This document shows positions 8,055 to 17,315 of a stretch of 64,000 nt of DNA, in pieces; within the stretch, counting starts at the first letter, position 1; the number at the start of each line of letters is the position of its first letter. The stretch lies in NCBI GenBank assembly GCA_019239775.1, contig JAFAZN010000098.1:19594-83593 (forward strand). Reading direction: 5' to 3'. Both the position numbers and the translations under genes were made by a program. Under the pieces are notes generated by a model. It had not been told where the DNA came from. It did no database searches and was given only the letters and a program-made list of their open reading frames with translations. This stretch comes from Chloroflexota bacterium. Its GTDB lineage: Bacteria > Chloroflexota > UBA6077 > CF-72.

Positions 8055-10610
8055 TCAGAGGACGCGGTAGGTTGAGCCTTGTCCGGTCTTCGTGACTTCG
8101 ATGCGTACGGGAAAGCGTTCCCGCAGGTCCTCCAGGTGCGTGATCACCAGGATCTTTTCGAACTCCGACTCGATGGCCTGGATCGCTTCCACCACGCGGT
8201 CGCGGCCCTCCTGGTCCTGGGAGCCAAAACCCTCGTCCACCACGAGCAGCTGCAACCGGGTGCCGGCGCGATGGGCCAGGAGGCGTGATAACGCAATGCG
8301 GATCGCAAAGTTCACGCGGAAGCCCTCGCCGCCGCTGAACATCTCGTAGCTGCGCGTTCCAAGTTCGTCCGAGATCTTGATGTCCAGCGTCTCAATCGTT
8401 CCGAGCCCGGAGCGCACATCCCGCTGCGTTTCGAATTTGACGTGCATCCGGCCGTCCGTCATGCGCGACAGAATGCGGTTGGCTTCCTCTTCGATCTCGG
8501 GAATGGCCGTCTCGATAATCATCGCCTGAACGCCGCGGCGGCCAAACGCATATGCCAGGTCGCCGAAGATGCTCTGCTCGCGACGGAGCGCATCCTGCCG
8601 CTCCAGGCTGTCACGCTGCTTGCGCTCCAGGAACGCGCAGTTATCGAGTTTAGTTTGTGCGAACAAGCATCGGTCGCGAGTCTCGTCTCGAAGCCGACGC
8701 GCGTCGGCGCACTCGGTGGTGAGCTCGCCAAGACGTGCGCGCTCCACGGGTAACACGCGGGTCTGTTCCTCGAGCATGGCGCAACGTTGCGAGTCGGCGG
8801 CGCACTCCGCTTCGGCGCGTTCGAGACTCGCCTGGAGCTCCAGGATCTGCGCGTCGAGATGCTCGGCTGAGAGGCGCGCCTGCTCCAGCAACTGGCGGTC
8901 GCGCTCCGCACCGGCAAACTCGGTTGCTCGCGCGCGCAGCTCGGCGTGCCGCTGTTCGTCGTATGCAAGCGCAGCGATCTGGCGATCCAGGTGCGCCAAC
9001 TCGCGTCGCGCATCCGGAGCGAACCGCGCACTGCCGAGGAGTTGTTGGCGTTCGGTAAGCTCTCGTTCCAGCGCGTTGGCCTGCCGCAGCGCCTCTTCGG
9101 CCTGGGCCAGCGCCGATTCAGTTTGCGCAAGGCGCCGAAGGACCGTCTCTCGCTGCAGCAGTGCCGCCGCAGCCTGCGCCACCAACGCCTCGTCACGCGC
9201 GATCGCGGTTTCCAGTGCGCGGCACTGCGCCTCATTTGCGCGGAAGTCGTCCCGCAGTTTCGTGCCCTGGGCGACCAACTCATCACTGAGGCGCTGCTTG
9301 TGGCGACCATCCATAGGACGTTTGCACGTCGGGCACGTGGACAGCGTCTGCAGCTCGTCCAGGCGGGCGCGCAAGTCGAACATATCGCTTTTCAAACGGG
9401 AGTTGATTGTGCGTTTTTCCGCGGCATCCTCACGCGAGCGACCGACGATCGCTTGCAATTCCGCATGTTGCGCTTCGACCTGCGAGAGCGTTGTAGCCTC
9501 GGAGTGGGCTCGCCGCAATTGCGCCTGCAGCGACGGCAGTAGCGCACTTGCTTTGCGCACCTCAGCCAGACGTTTTTCGCGCTCAACCACTTCCCCTTCG
9601 AGGCGCGCTTGCTCGGCTGCCAGGGTCCGCGCGGCCGCCGCGTGTGCACGCTCCAATGGCAGGAACGTGTGTTGCTTCTGGGTCATCTGCTCGAGATTGG
9701 CACGAACGGCGTCGAGTTCCGCCGCGCCGCGCTCAATTTCCGCGGCGCGCGCCAGGACTTTCTGCGCCTCTTCTCGCAGGAACTTGCGCTCCCGCAGTGT
9801 TGCCGCGATGCGAGTGCGCTCGACCGTGAACCGCTCCAAACGGCCCTGCGCCTCTTCCAACTGGTGTTGGAGCGCTTCCAGCCGGGTCACCTGTTCGCGG
9901 ACAACCGACAGTTCGTCGTCGAGGTGATTGAGCTGCGTTTCCTGCGAGCCAAGTTCCGCGCGCAGCCGGTCCAACTCCGCCTGATAGACGGACTTGCGAG
10001 CGATTTCGGCCTCCCATTCCTGCGACAGGCGGCGCTCATCCAGGAGCTGCGCTTCGCAGGTCTTGAAGCGCTCCTTGGCCCGACTCTCCAGCTCGTCGTA
10101 GTAACCGAGCTCGAGAATTTCCGCCAGGATGCGCTTGCGCTCGGCTGGCGAATTGGTCGTGAAGCTGTCGGCCCGACCCTGCTGGATGAAGCTGGAGTTG
10201 GTGAACGTCTCGTAGCTCATGCGGAGCGTGCGCTCGATGAGTCGCTCCGTTTCGCTGACGGATCGCTCCGTCAGCGGGCGGAAGCCTTCTCCGGCCAGCA
10301 CCGCGAACTGGAGGTCTGAGACGCCGCCGCGGCCGCGACGCTGGCGTTTGCGGATAACCCGATAGTGCTGTTCGTCGAGCGCGAATTCGAACTCCACTTC
10401 CATCTCGGCGGCGCCGGAGTGGATCAGCTCGTCGACGGAGCGACCGCGCGCGCGCCCCCACAGCGCCCACGTGATGGCATCCAGCAGGGCGGACTTGCCG
10501 TGGCCGTTGTCGCCGGTCAGCACGGCGACGTGAATGCCATCGAAGCGCAACGGCTCGTGCGCCTCCGTGTACGACATGAAGTTGCGGATGTTCAGCGCGA
10601 TCGGGATCAT
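8055..10610 (-). CDS. sbcC: Rad50/SbcC-type SMC-like ATPase
   Basis: 851 residues, short for SbcC (about 1000) and close to archaeal Rad50. It partners Mre11/SbcD to process DNA ends and hairpins. Visible: N-terminal NFMSYTEAHEPLRFDG and Walker A GDNGHGKSA; two long coiled-coil arms rich in Glu, Arg, Ala and Leu; a zinc-hook STCPTCKRPMDG in the middle; then the ABC signature FSGGEGFRVNFAIRIALSRLL and Walker B LLVVDEGFGSQDQEGRD. Its ATG overlaps the mre11 stop by 4 bases, indicating translational coupling and a stoichiometric complex. Confidence 0.95.
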   Translation of the reverse strand: MIPIALNIRNFMSYTEAHEPLRFDGIHVAVLTGDNGHGKSALLDAITWALWGRARGRSVDELIHSGAAEMEVEFEFALDEQHYRVIRKRQRRGRGGVSDLQFAVLAGEGFRPLTERSVSETERLIERTLRMSYETFTNSSFIQQGRADSFTTNSPAERKRILAEILELGYYDELESRAKERFKTCEAQLLDERRLSQEWEAEIARKSVYQAELDRLRAELGSQETQLNHLDDELSVVREQVTRLEALQHQLEEAQGRLERFTVERTRIAATLRERKFLREEAQKVLARAAEIERGAAELDAVRANLEQMTQKQHTFLPLERAHAAAARTLAAEQARLEGEVVEREKRLAEVRKASALLPSLQAQLRRAHSEATTLSQVEAQHAELQAIVGRSREDAAEKRTINSRLKSDMFDLRARLDELQTLSTCPTCKRPMDGRHKQRLSDELVAQGTKLRDDFRANEAQCRALETAIARDEALVAQAAAALLQRETVLRRLAQTESALAQAEEALRQANALERELTERQQLLGSARFAPDARRELAHLDRQIAALAYDEQRHAELRARATEFAGAERDRQLLEQARLSAEHLDAQILELQASLERAEAECAADSQRCAMLEEQTRVLPVERARLGELTTECADARRLRDETRDRCLFAQTKLDNCAFLERKQRDSLERQDALRREQSIFGDLAYAFGRRGVQAMIIETAIPEIEEEANRILSRMTDGRMHVKFETQRDVRSGLGTIETLDIKISDELGTRSYEMFSGGEGFRVNFAIRIALSRLLAHRAGTRLQLLVVDEGFGSQDQEGRDRVVEAIQAIESEFEKILVITHLEDLRERFPVRIEVTKTGQGSTYRVL

Positions 10611-11935
10611 TGACGCGCCGCGGGATACGAGACGTCGGCACCGGTTGTGACGGAGTCCTCCGGCTTCAACGGAAGATGTGACCGCCGCACAATGTCACCA
10701 GGCTCATCTTCAGTCATCAGCGCACGCGCGTACCGCAGCAAGACCTCGCGCCGTGCAGACTCCACCTTCTGGTACTCGAGGTACAGTGCGAGCGCTTCGA
10801 GTGGGCCAGCGCGCTGGATTTCCGCGCCGGCGCTGCCCCACCGGTTGCGTGGATTCTGGCGGTTGGTGCGCTCAATCGGCGCCACATAATAGGCGGACTT
10901 CAACTGCGCCCGGATGTCGTCCTCGCGCAGCTCGCTGAATCTCTCTGGCGGGATGTCAAGACGCAGGCGCACGACGGCGTCGTTGAGTGCGTTCGCGTGA
11001 CGCACAATGGCACGCACAACATCCTCGGTCGCGTTTTCCGACTCCACTCGCGCATCGATCGTGAGGAACGGGCGAGCCCGAACTGTTCGAAAGTCGAACT
11101 CGGCCCGACCTTTTTCGGGAATCTCCACGTAGACCCAGCCCTTCGGCTCGTCCTGCTCGCCGAAGTCCACCCGATCGATGCTGCCGGCGTACACCATTTG
11201 TGGTGCGGCATAGTGCACCACCTGGTGCTTGTGGATATGCCCCAGCGCGACGTAATCGATGCCTGGCAGGTCGAAGGTTTGAAGGTCGTACATGGGATCG
11301 CTGCCCATCGTCAGCAGTCTTTCGGCGCCCACGCGCGCACCGAATACGTGGACATGGCCGACCACAATCGCGGGTACGCGCGGATCGAGCGCTTCGGCCT
11401 CGGACCTCAGCCGCGCACGCGTGAGCTCGATCATCGCCTCATTCAGCTCGGCGATGGTGCAGTTCTTGTACTCCGGCTGCGCAAGCACCAGGCTGCGCAC
11501 CGCCCACGGGAACGCGATTACCTGGACTGGACCACTCCGCGTTTCCAGACGGTGGGTGCCGATGGTTCTGGCAACGGTCACGCCCGGGACTTCGAGCGCA
11601 CGGAAGATGTCCACGCTCGTTGCGCGGCCCGCTGACATCGGCACGTCGTGGTTGCCGGCTACCAGGATCGCCTGGATGCCGTGTGAAGTCAGCCGCTGGA
11701 TGCGGCGTGCGAACTCGCGCTGGTGGGTTGGTGTTGGATCACGCGTCTTGTAGATGTCGCCGGCGAACACCACCAGGTCCACCTGCTGCTCGATGGCGCC
11801 ATCGACCGCTTGATCGAGTGAGTTGAGAAAATCGTGCAGGCGCTGGTTCAGGCCGGTCTCGGGGTTGAGACGGCCGTAGTTTTCCATCCCGATGTGCGTA
11901 TCCGCAATGTGCGCAATTCGCAGTAACTGAGCCAT
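10607..11935 (-). CDS. sbcD: Mre11/SbcD-type DNA double-strand-break repair nuclease
   Basis: 442 residues. The metallophosphoesterase motifs are complete: IAHIADTHIG, VVFAGDIYKTRDPTP, LVAGNHDVP, VVGHVHVFG and YVALGHIHKHQ, supplying the two-metal site. After the nuclease and capping domains there is a C-terminal helical part that would bind the base of the Rad50 coils. It cuts DNA ends in an ATP-dependent complex with the next gene product (4-base overlap). It lies 93 bp downstream of herA; that gap holds a 7-bp-stem hairpin. Clustering with NurA and HerA matches the archaeal end-resection operon. Confidence 0.95.
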   Translation of the reverse strand: MAQLLRIAHIADTHIGMENYGRLNPETGLNQRLHDFLNSLDQAVDGAIEQQVDLVVFAGDIYKTRDPTPTHQREFARRIQRLTSHGIQAILVAGNHDVPMSAGRATSVDIFRALEVPGVTVARTIGTHRLETRSGPVQVIAFPWAVRSLVLAQPEYKNCTIAELNEAMIELTRARLRSEAEALDPRVPAIVVGHVHVFGARVGAERLLTMGSDPMYDLQTFDLPGIDYVALGHIHKHQVVHYAAPQMVYAGSIDRVDFGEQDEPKGWVYVEIPEKGRAEFDFRTVRARPFLTIDARVESENATEDVVRAIVRHANALNDAVVRLRLDIPPERFSELREDDIRAQLKSAYYVAPIERTNRQNPRNRWGSAGAEIQRAGPLEALALYLEYQKVESARREVLLRYARALMTEDEPGDIVRRSHLPLKPEDSVTTGADVSYPAARQ

Positions 11936-11944
11936 CAGGCCTCC

Positions 11945-11961
11945 ACCACGAGCTTCGTGGT
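11945..11961. other. short hairpin between herA and mre11
   Basis: A perfect inverted repeat with arms ACCACGA and TCGTGGT around a 3-base loop lies in the 93-bp gap, the longest intercistronic space in the nurA-to-rad50 block. No T-run follows on the transcribed (minus) strand, so it is not a classical terminator. It could be an mRNA processing or stability element, but it may also be chance. Confidence 0.3.
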
Positions 11962-12028
11962 TCTTCGGCCCGTACTGCTCAAACCCAGTAGGAAGGGTCC
12001 AGGACCTCGTTGTGGGAAGTTGCTGCGA

Positions 12029-13669
12029 CTACTCATCGCCGAAAATCTCTTCGTATCTGCGGGACCTGGCAAGGACTACCTCGGCGCTGTCGCCACCGAT
12101 TGCGGCGTAGAACAGCGGGTCGTACTTGCGCGTGCGCACCATCATCGGCATCGGTACGGCGTGTCCGAGCACCAGCGCCTGCTCACGTGAGTCCAATGTG
12201 GCCAGGACGGTCCGCAAGTGCGATCCCCCGCTCACCCCGGTGAAGATTGCGTCAATGTCCCGCTCGTCGTTCAACTGGCAGGTGATCCGCGTACCAATTT
12301 GCGAAAGCACCTCCGCGTCAATCCCCGAAGGACGTTGGTCCACCACCAGGAGCGTAACGTAGAACTTGCGTAGCTCGCGCGCGATGGTGCCGAAGGTTGT
12401 CTGCCGTGCGGCCTCAGAGTTGAGAAACTTGTGCGCCTCTTCGATGGTGATCATCAGCGGCCGCGGGCGGTCGGCTTCGTCTTTGGTATTCCAGTAGCGT
12501 TCCGTCTTTTTCACCCACAGCTCGTGCAGGCGGCGAGTGATGACATTGGTCGCCAGAATGTAGGCGAGCAGGTTACGCTGGCGACCGAACTCCAGCACCA
12601 CGTGCTGACCTCGCTCCAGTTGGGCGATGACCTGGTCCAGTGTGGACCGCTCCAGCGAGCGTTCCACGAAGGGCAAGCGGTCGATCAGCCGAAGCTTGCT
12701 GCGCAACGCGCTCAGCGACGCGTGGTTGCCTCCCTCCAGGTTGGCAAAGTCCGTCAACTCCTCGCCGTTCATGTCGAGCAAGCGCGCAACCCAATCGTCG
12801 CCGAGCTTGTCCTCGCACAACGCGGCGGATTCGACCGCGGTCCGGTGCAATCGCAATTCGTCTTGCAGCAGCGCAATATCGGCGACGGAGATCTCGCGCA
12901 ACGCGATCTTGATTTCACCCGCCGGTTTGACACCTCGACCACGGGATGACTCCATGTCGAGCGTGTAGACGGCGACACGTCCACCGAATAGCTGTGAAAG
13001 GCCTTTGACCTCGGTGCCCTCTTCGTTTTTCGCGCTCCAGCCGTACTCGGAGTGCATGTCGAAGATCAGGTTGACTGCCGCGCTCGCCTTGATCACACCG
13101 CACAAGATGAGGCGCGTCAGAAAACTCTTGCCCGTTCCAGATTTCCCGAATATCCCGTTGGACCGTTCGACGAACCGACGCAGGTCCACACAGACTGGGA
13201 CGTCCATGTCAATGGGCTGACCAATCTGAAAGTGGTTCTTGCCGTCATCACGTCCGAATACACGCTCGAAATCCGCCAGGGTGGCATCTGAGACATTCGA
13301 AAAATGCGGTGGAATCGTGCGCGCTGGACGCGGAACCATATCGGCGTCCTCGAACTGCATATCAGCCGCGAGATTGGCGAGCATCAGCTCAGGCTTGAGC
13401 TTCACCAGCGCATATGTGGTGGTGCCGCTCAGAACCTGGCGCAGGAACGCGTCGATCTTGTTCGGATCGCCGGGTGGATCGCGCAGCACGTCGTTGTTTG
13501 CGGAGTCCAACTGGACATCTGTGACCAGGCAGAAATATTCGTATTTCTGGCCAACGATTTTGACGAATTTGCCGAGGCGTACGTCTTCGATCGGAACCGC
13601 CGGATCCAGTCGCGCGGACAGTCCCTCGGCCACTGAACCCGCGACCAGCAGGCCCAACCGACCGGTCAT
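12029..13669 (-). CDS. herA: HerA-type bipolar DNA translocase ATPase
   Basis: 546 residues. HerA is a hexameric FtsK-like ATPase that pumps DNA to the NurA nuclease during end resection. An N-terminal beta-barrel region (residues about 1-130; GKFVKIVGQKYEYFCLVTDV) precedes the ATPase core with Walker A GKSGTGKSFLTRLILCG, the FDMHSEYGW segment, Walker B/catalytic LMITIEEAHKFLN and the sensor-like GTRITCQLNDERD. This matches the HAS-barrel plus HerA-FtsK architecture. It is translationally coupled to the upstream small gene (4-base overlap), which in turn overlaps nurA. Confidence 0.93.
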   Translation of the reverse strand: MTGRLGLLVAGSVAEGLSARLDPAVPIEDVRLGKFVKIVGQKYEYFCLVTDVQLDSANNDVLRDPPGDPNKIDAFLRQVLSGTTTYALVKLKPELMLANLAADMQFEDADMVPRPARTIPPHFSNVSDATLADFERVFGRDDGKNHFQIGQPIDMDVPVCVDLRRFVERSNGIFGKSGTGKSFLTRLILCGVIKASAAVNLIFDMHSEYGWSAKNEEGTEVKGLSQLFGGRVAVYTLDMESSRGRGVKPAGEIKIALREISVADIALLQDELRLHRTAVESAALCEDKLGDDWVARLLDMNGEELTDFANLEGGNHASLSALRSKLRLIDRLPFVERSLERSTLDQVIAQLERGQHVVLEFGRQRNLLAYILATNVITRRLHELWVKKTERYWNTKDEADRPRPLMITIEEAHKFLNSEAARQTTFGTIARELRKFYVTLLVVDQRPSGIDAEVLSQIGTRITCQLNDERDIDAIFTGVSGGSHLRTVLATLDSREQALVLGHAVPMPMMVRTRKYDPLFYAAIGGDSAEVVLARSRRYEEIFGDE

Positions 13670-14298
13670 ACCGTCTCACCAGGTGCGAGGCATCGCCGCA
13701 ATATCGCCGTCAGCCGCGCGTAGTCCGCGCGTAGCAGCTGCGCGAGCTCACGCCCGGCGCGCTCCAGAAACGCCTGTCCCTCACCCGTTTCGGCCGCGAT
13801 GTAGCGCAAGTTGGCTGCCAGCAATTCGTCATTCGGCACCTCCGAGGCCGTAAGAAGCGCCTGAAAGAACTCCAGCCCCTCACGTGTGAACCTGCGAACC
13901 GTGAGAGGTGGACACGTAAAGACGGAATAGTGGAGGCGGGCGGGGCGCGGTGGGAGGAACTGATGTATCTCTTGACCTTCAGTGAAACCCACGACCAGTG
14001 CGCGGAATGTCGTGCGGAGCACCAGCGGTAGGTCGGGATTCTCCTGGTAGATACGCTCGTCGCGGACGTCGCCGTGACCCCGCATGATCGCGCGTGAGCC
14101 GGGGTCGATCCCCGCGGTCTGCACGTGGGCGACGACGCCGTACACGGTGAGCGCGTCGTCGGCGGCGACTTCCACGAACGCGCCGAACGGCGGCGCGGCG
14201 TCAAGCTCGAGCGCTTGCGCGAGAAACTCCGAGGTGGAAGCCTCCACCACCTCGCCGGTGAGCCCCGGCTCCACGTGTGCAATGCCGTTGTGGCTCAT
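13666..14298 (-). CDS. HAS-barrel-like protein between NurA and HerA
   Basis: 210 residues starting at MSHNGIAHVEPG; the longer track ORF adds a low-complexity antisense lead inside nurA. Residues about 10-60 (LTGEVVEASTSEFLAQALELD ... GAFVEVAADDALTVYGVVAHV) resemble the small beta barrel at the N terminus of HerA proteins (gene product with two-strand GxVxxA...FGAFVEV...VYGVV pattern). The rest is alpha/beta with a helical C terminus, and there is no nuclease or ATPase motif. Start and stop overlap nurA and herA by 4 bases each, so all three should be made together. Likely an adaptor or regulator of the HerA-NurA complex; this is inference from fold-like pattern and context. Confidence 0.6.
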   Translation of the reverse strand: MSHNGIAHVEPGLTGEVVEASTSEFLAQALELDAAPPFGAFVEVAADDALTVYGVVAHVQTAGIDPGSRAIMRGHGDVRDERIYQENPDLPLVLRTTFRALVVGFTEGQEIHQFLPPRPARLHYSVFTCPPLTVRRFTREGLEFFQALLTASEVPNDELLAANLRYIAAETGEGQAFLERAGRELAQLLRADYARLTAILRRCLAPGETV

Positions 14299-15539
14299 AC
14301 GGTGCGCACCTGCTTGCGCGAGAGCTTGGCGGACGGTCTCGCAACGACGCCCTGGCGGGCCAGCTCCTGCTGTACGAGCGTGTCGAGGACGTCGCGATCG
14401 CCGAGGGAAATGACTGCGCGGTCGTCGGCGCGGGCAAGTACGGCCGGGTAGCCGAAACCTTTGGCGCACTGGTCAACCAGGATGGCGTGGACGAGGGCGA
14501 CTGACGCCTGGTCTCTTGCCACCCACTCGGGAATTTCGACGCGAGCAATCTCATCGCCGGTGTTGACCAAAAAGAAGTACACGCGGTGGCCGCCGTAATA
14601 CGGGTCGTGGACGTTGGAGCGGACTCGGAAGAGTCCGGTACGATCCCAGCGGTCCAGCCAGCGGCCGAGCAGCTGCGCGTCGTTGAGGCCGCGCATTGCA
14701 CACGCGTGCGCCCCGCTGCAGACCTCGCAGACCAGTGGCGTGCTGCCGCAGACCGCCCGAAACAGATGGATGAGATCGATCCCGCGTGATCGACTCGCAT
14801 ACGCCGCAACCGGGACGTGCGCTCTGCGCAAGCGCTCGAGCTGGTGGACGAAGTCCGTATAGAACCGCGTTCGCAGAAAGTCGCGTGGTCGCTCCTCCAG
14901 CACCGAGAACAACAGGGTGCCATCCACGAGTGCAATGGCCGGAGCCGACTGCGCGGCTGTCGCCTTGCGAACCGAAACTTCCTGGCCAGAAGAGGCGTCT
15001 TCGGCGCGAATATTGCGAGCGCCGACTTCGGATTCGGCCAGGTCCGCCAGGGCGCGCAGCTCTTCGACGGTACGCAGCGCGTCGAGGTGCCGGTCGCGCA
15101 TCGGCACCTGCCGGCGCGGATCGCGCGGGTCCACGATGAACAGGTCCTCGTCCGTATACCCCAGCGAGGAAACGCTGCGCAGCTCCACGTCGCGTTCTGG
15201 CTGCCCGTACGGGATGCGTACGCGGCCAACGTTGATCAGGTAGAACTCGCCGCTGCCACCGTGGCGGTCGGGGTCGATCTCCGCCCCGTCGGTCGCAAGG
15301 GCCGTATAGCGTGGCGGCCGCACGTCCGGCGGCACCCGCTCGTCGAGCGGCCCGGTCGGCACCGCCACCCGTTCGGTGACCGTCTCGGCGAGATCGGCCA
15401 GTTCCTCCCAGCGATCCCGATAGTCGGCCAGCATCGCATCCAGCAGTTCCAGCCGATGCTGTTCGTCCGCGCGGCGGCGGGCCAGCTGCTCGCCCATCTG
15501 CCGCACCTGCGTGCTGAGGTCCAACAAATCCAGGGGCAT
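14295..15539 (-). CDS. nurA: NurA-family 5'-3' nuclease
   Basis: 414 residues. NurA is a dimeric RNase H-like nuclease that digests the 5' strand at DNA ends when driven by HerA. The metal-binding aspartates are visible in LATDGAEIDPDRHGG (motif I) and IALVDGTLLFSVLEERP (motif II), followed by HVPVAAYASRSRGIDLIHL and the C-terminal VDQCAKGFGYPAVLARADDRAVIS, where a conserved Tyr-Pro and His/Asp end the domain. The N-terminal 80 residues are a helical segment. It begins 11 bp after the histidine phosphatase gene and overlaps the next gene by 4 bases. Confidence 0.88.
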   Translation of the reverse strand: MPLDLLDLSTQVRQMGEQLARRRADEQHRLELLDAMLADYRDRWEELADLAETVTERVAVPTGPLDERVPPDVRPPRYTALATDGAEIDPDRHGGSGEFYLINVGRVRIPYGQPERDVELRSVSSLGYTDEDLFIVDPRDPRRQVPMRDRHLDALRTVEELRALADLAESEVGARNIRAEDASSGQEVSVRKATAAQSAPAIALVDGTLLFSVLEERPRDFLRTRFYTDFVHQLERLRRAHVPVAAYASRSRGIDLIHLFRAVCGSTPLVCEVCSGAHACAMRGLNDAQLLGRWLDRWDRTGLFRVRSNVHDPYYGGHRVYFFLVNTGDEIARVEIPEWVARDQASVALVHAILVDQCAKGFGYPAVLARADDRAVISLGDRDVLDTLVQQELARQGVVARPSAKLSRKQVRTV

Positions 15540-15550
15540 AGACGAGTGGG

Positions 15551-16225
15551 TCAGGCGCGCTGTTCGCGATCCGTCGTGCGCCAGCCGCGCAGCGAGCCGA
15601 CCTCCTCCAGGTGGCGCACGTCAGAAAGCTCGATCAGCTCGAGGCCGCGTTCGGTGGACCACTCCAGCCGCGAGATCTGAGTATTGTCCATGCGCTGTTT
15701 GAGCCACAGATGCTCGACGGTGAGGCCCATGGCCTCGACCAGGATCGCCTGGCCGATCGCGCCATGTGTGATCAGGACGACGGTCTGGCCCAGGTGGTCG
15801 GGCATGCGCTCGGCGAAGAACGCCAGCGCCCGGGCTTGCGCCTCGGCGAGGTCTTCACCGCCAGGCATGCGATACCGACTCGGCGTTGAGGCCCATGCCG
15901 CCAGTCCGTCCGGCCATTGCGCCGCGATCTCAGGCCGGCCCAACCCCGTCCACTTGCCAACGTCGATCTCGCGGACGCGGACATCGGCGATGACCGGCAG
16001 GCTGTGCACATGGGCGACTTCGGCCGCGGTGTCCGCGGCGCGGCCCAGGTCGCTGCTGTAGACCGCTACGATCGGCTCATCGGACAGCGCGCGCGCCAGC
16101 TCACGCGCCTGCGCTTTGCCGCGCTCGGTGAGAGGCGAGTCGGACTGCCCCTGCCAGCGGCCTTCGACGTTGAAAACGGTCTCTCCGTGTCTGGCCAGCA
16201 AGATACGAACAGGTGTTCCACCCAT
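15551..16225 (-). CDS. histidine phosphatase family protein (phosphoglycerate mutase-like)
   Basis: 224 residues. The catalytic RHG motif is LLARHGETVFNVEGRWQGQSD, with the second histidine in VVLITHGAIGQAIL, and a GKWTGLGRPEI acidic segment carries the proton donor region. Members dephosphorylate small phosphoesters such as alpha-ribazole phosphate, sugar phosphates or nucleotides; cofactor-dependent mutase activity is unlikely for this length. It is the first gene of the run leading into nurA (11-bp gap), and a role in repair is not implied by the family. Confidence 0.88.
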   Translation of the reverse strand: MGGTPVRILLARHGETVFNVEGRWQGQSDSPLTERGKAQARELARALSDEPIVAVYSSDLGRAADTAAEVAHVHSLPVIADVRVREIDVGKWTGLGRPEIAAQWPDGLAAWASTPSRYRMPGGEDLAEAQARALAFFAERMPDHLGQTVVLITHGAIGQAILVEAMGLTVEHLWLKQRMDNTQISRLEWSTERGLELIELSDVRHLEEVGSLRGWRTTDREQRA

Positions 16226-16367
16226 CGCTCTGCCAGTATAGGGCCACGCCGGGTCCGCTGTGGAGCCCTGGACGCCAGGTCTTCTGATGCTCTACGCAGA
16301 GACGCGGAGTTCCTTCTCAAGAGTGAAACTATCCGCTGCTCACAAAGGGACGCAGAACGGGTGGCGC
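16226..16367. other. intergenic gap between two minus-strand operons
   Basis: 142 bp between the peptide-importer operon and the repair operon. I see no convincing hairpin plus T-run, tRNA or 16-bp repeat unit here; a short CTCTACGCAGAGACGCGGAG stretch has weak dyad symmetry. The promoter for the phosphatase/nurA operon should lie in it but cannot be pinned down. Confidence 0.4.
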
Positions 16368-17306
16368 CTAACGCGACAGTCGCGGGTCGAGCGCGTCGCG
16401 CAGGCCGTCGGAGACCAGGAATACGCAGAGCACGGTTACGAAGATCATGACGCCGGGCGGGTACACCAGCCACGGCGCTGAGCGAAACATCTCTTGTGAC
16501 AGGCTCAGCATGTTGCCCCAGCTGGAGAGCGGCACCGGCACGCCGAACCCCAGAAAGCTCAGACTCGATTCGGCCAGAATCGCCGCGGCCATATCCAGGC
16601 CAGCCACCACGATGGCGACGGATGCGACGTTCGGCAGGATATGCCGCGCCATGATGCGCCCATCGCCAGCGCCGAGCACCCGCGCCGCATCCACATAGTC
16701 TCGATTGCGCGCTGAAAGCACCACCGCGCGCACCTGGCGGGCCGTGCCAGGCCAGAAGAACAGGCCGAAGATCAACGCGAGCTCAATGACGTTCGGCGTC
16801 AGGAAAATCGAGAGCACGATGAGCACGAACAGCGCAGGGATGTTCAGCATGAATTGCACGACGGCGTTGATGACGTCGTCGACCGATCCGCCGAAATACG
16901 CCGCGAGCAGGCCCATTGGGGCGCCCAGCCCCAGCGAGACGAGGGCCACCAGGAACCCGACCGAGAGTGAAACCTGGCCGGCGTACAGCAGCCGCGTGAG
17001 CACGTCGCGACCGACATCGTCGGTGCCGAGGGGATAGTTCGGGCCGGGCGGCTGCAGCGTGGCGATGCGTCCGGCAGGCGTGCGCATGAACTGCGCTGGG
17101 TCGGTATGCAGGATCAATCCCGAGATGAGCGGAGCAGCCGCGCTCAGCACGACGATCGCTAGTAGCACGGCAAGGGCGATGAGGCTGACACGGTCATGTC
17201 GAAAGCGCCACCAGGCGGAGCTCCAGAAGCCGCGGGCCGTCGAGGCCCGACGTGAAGTGGGTTGCTCGATCGGTAGTGGCGTTGCCGCCGGCGCTGCGAC
17301 AGCCAT
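16368..17306 (-). CDS. peptide/nickel-type ABC importer permease (DppC-like)
   Basis: 312 residues from ATG 17306; the track adds one TTG codon. After a cytoplasmic N terminus there are about six membrane segments and the OppC/DppC signatures PLGTDDVGRDVLTRLLYAGQVSL and SARNRDYVDAARVLGAGDGRIMARHILPN (the EAA loop contacting the ATPase), ending with LSSWGNMLS and LRDALDPRLSR. It pairs with the DppB-like permease 9 bp upstream. No DppD/DppF ATPase genes occur next to it, so the ATPases must be encoded elsewhere. Confidence 0.92.
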   Translation of the reverse strand: MAVAAPAATPLPIEQPTSRRASTARGFWSSAWWRFRHDRVSLIALAVLLAIVVLSAAAPLISGLILHTDPAQFMRTPAGRIATLQPPGPNYPLGTDDVGRDVLTRLLYAGQVSLSVGFLVALVSLGLGAPMGLLAAYFGGSVDDVINAVVQFMLNIPALFVLIVLSIFLTPNVIELALIFGLFFWPGTARQVRAVVLSARNRDYVDAARVLGAGDGRIMARHILPNVASVAIVVAGLDMAAAILAESSLSFLGFGVPVPLSSWGNMLSLSQEMFRSAPWLVYPPGVMIFVTVLCVFLVSDGLRDALDPRLSR

Positions 17307-17315
17307 CAATCAGGC

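Noticed and set aside
5651-16225. phage-defence island
   Set aside because: HerA and NurA occur in some defence loci, but here they sit with Mre11, Rad50 and PcrA in housekeeping-like order with no nuclease-effector or restriction genes.
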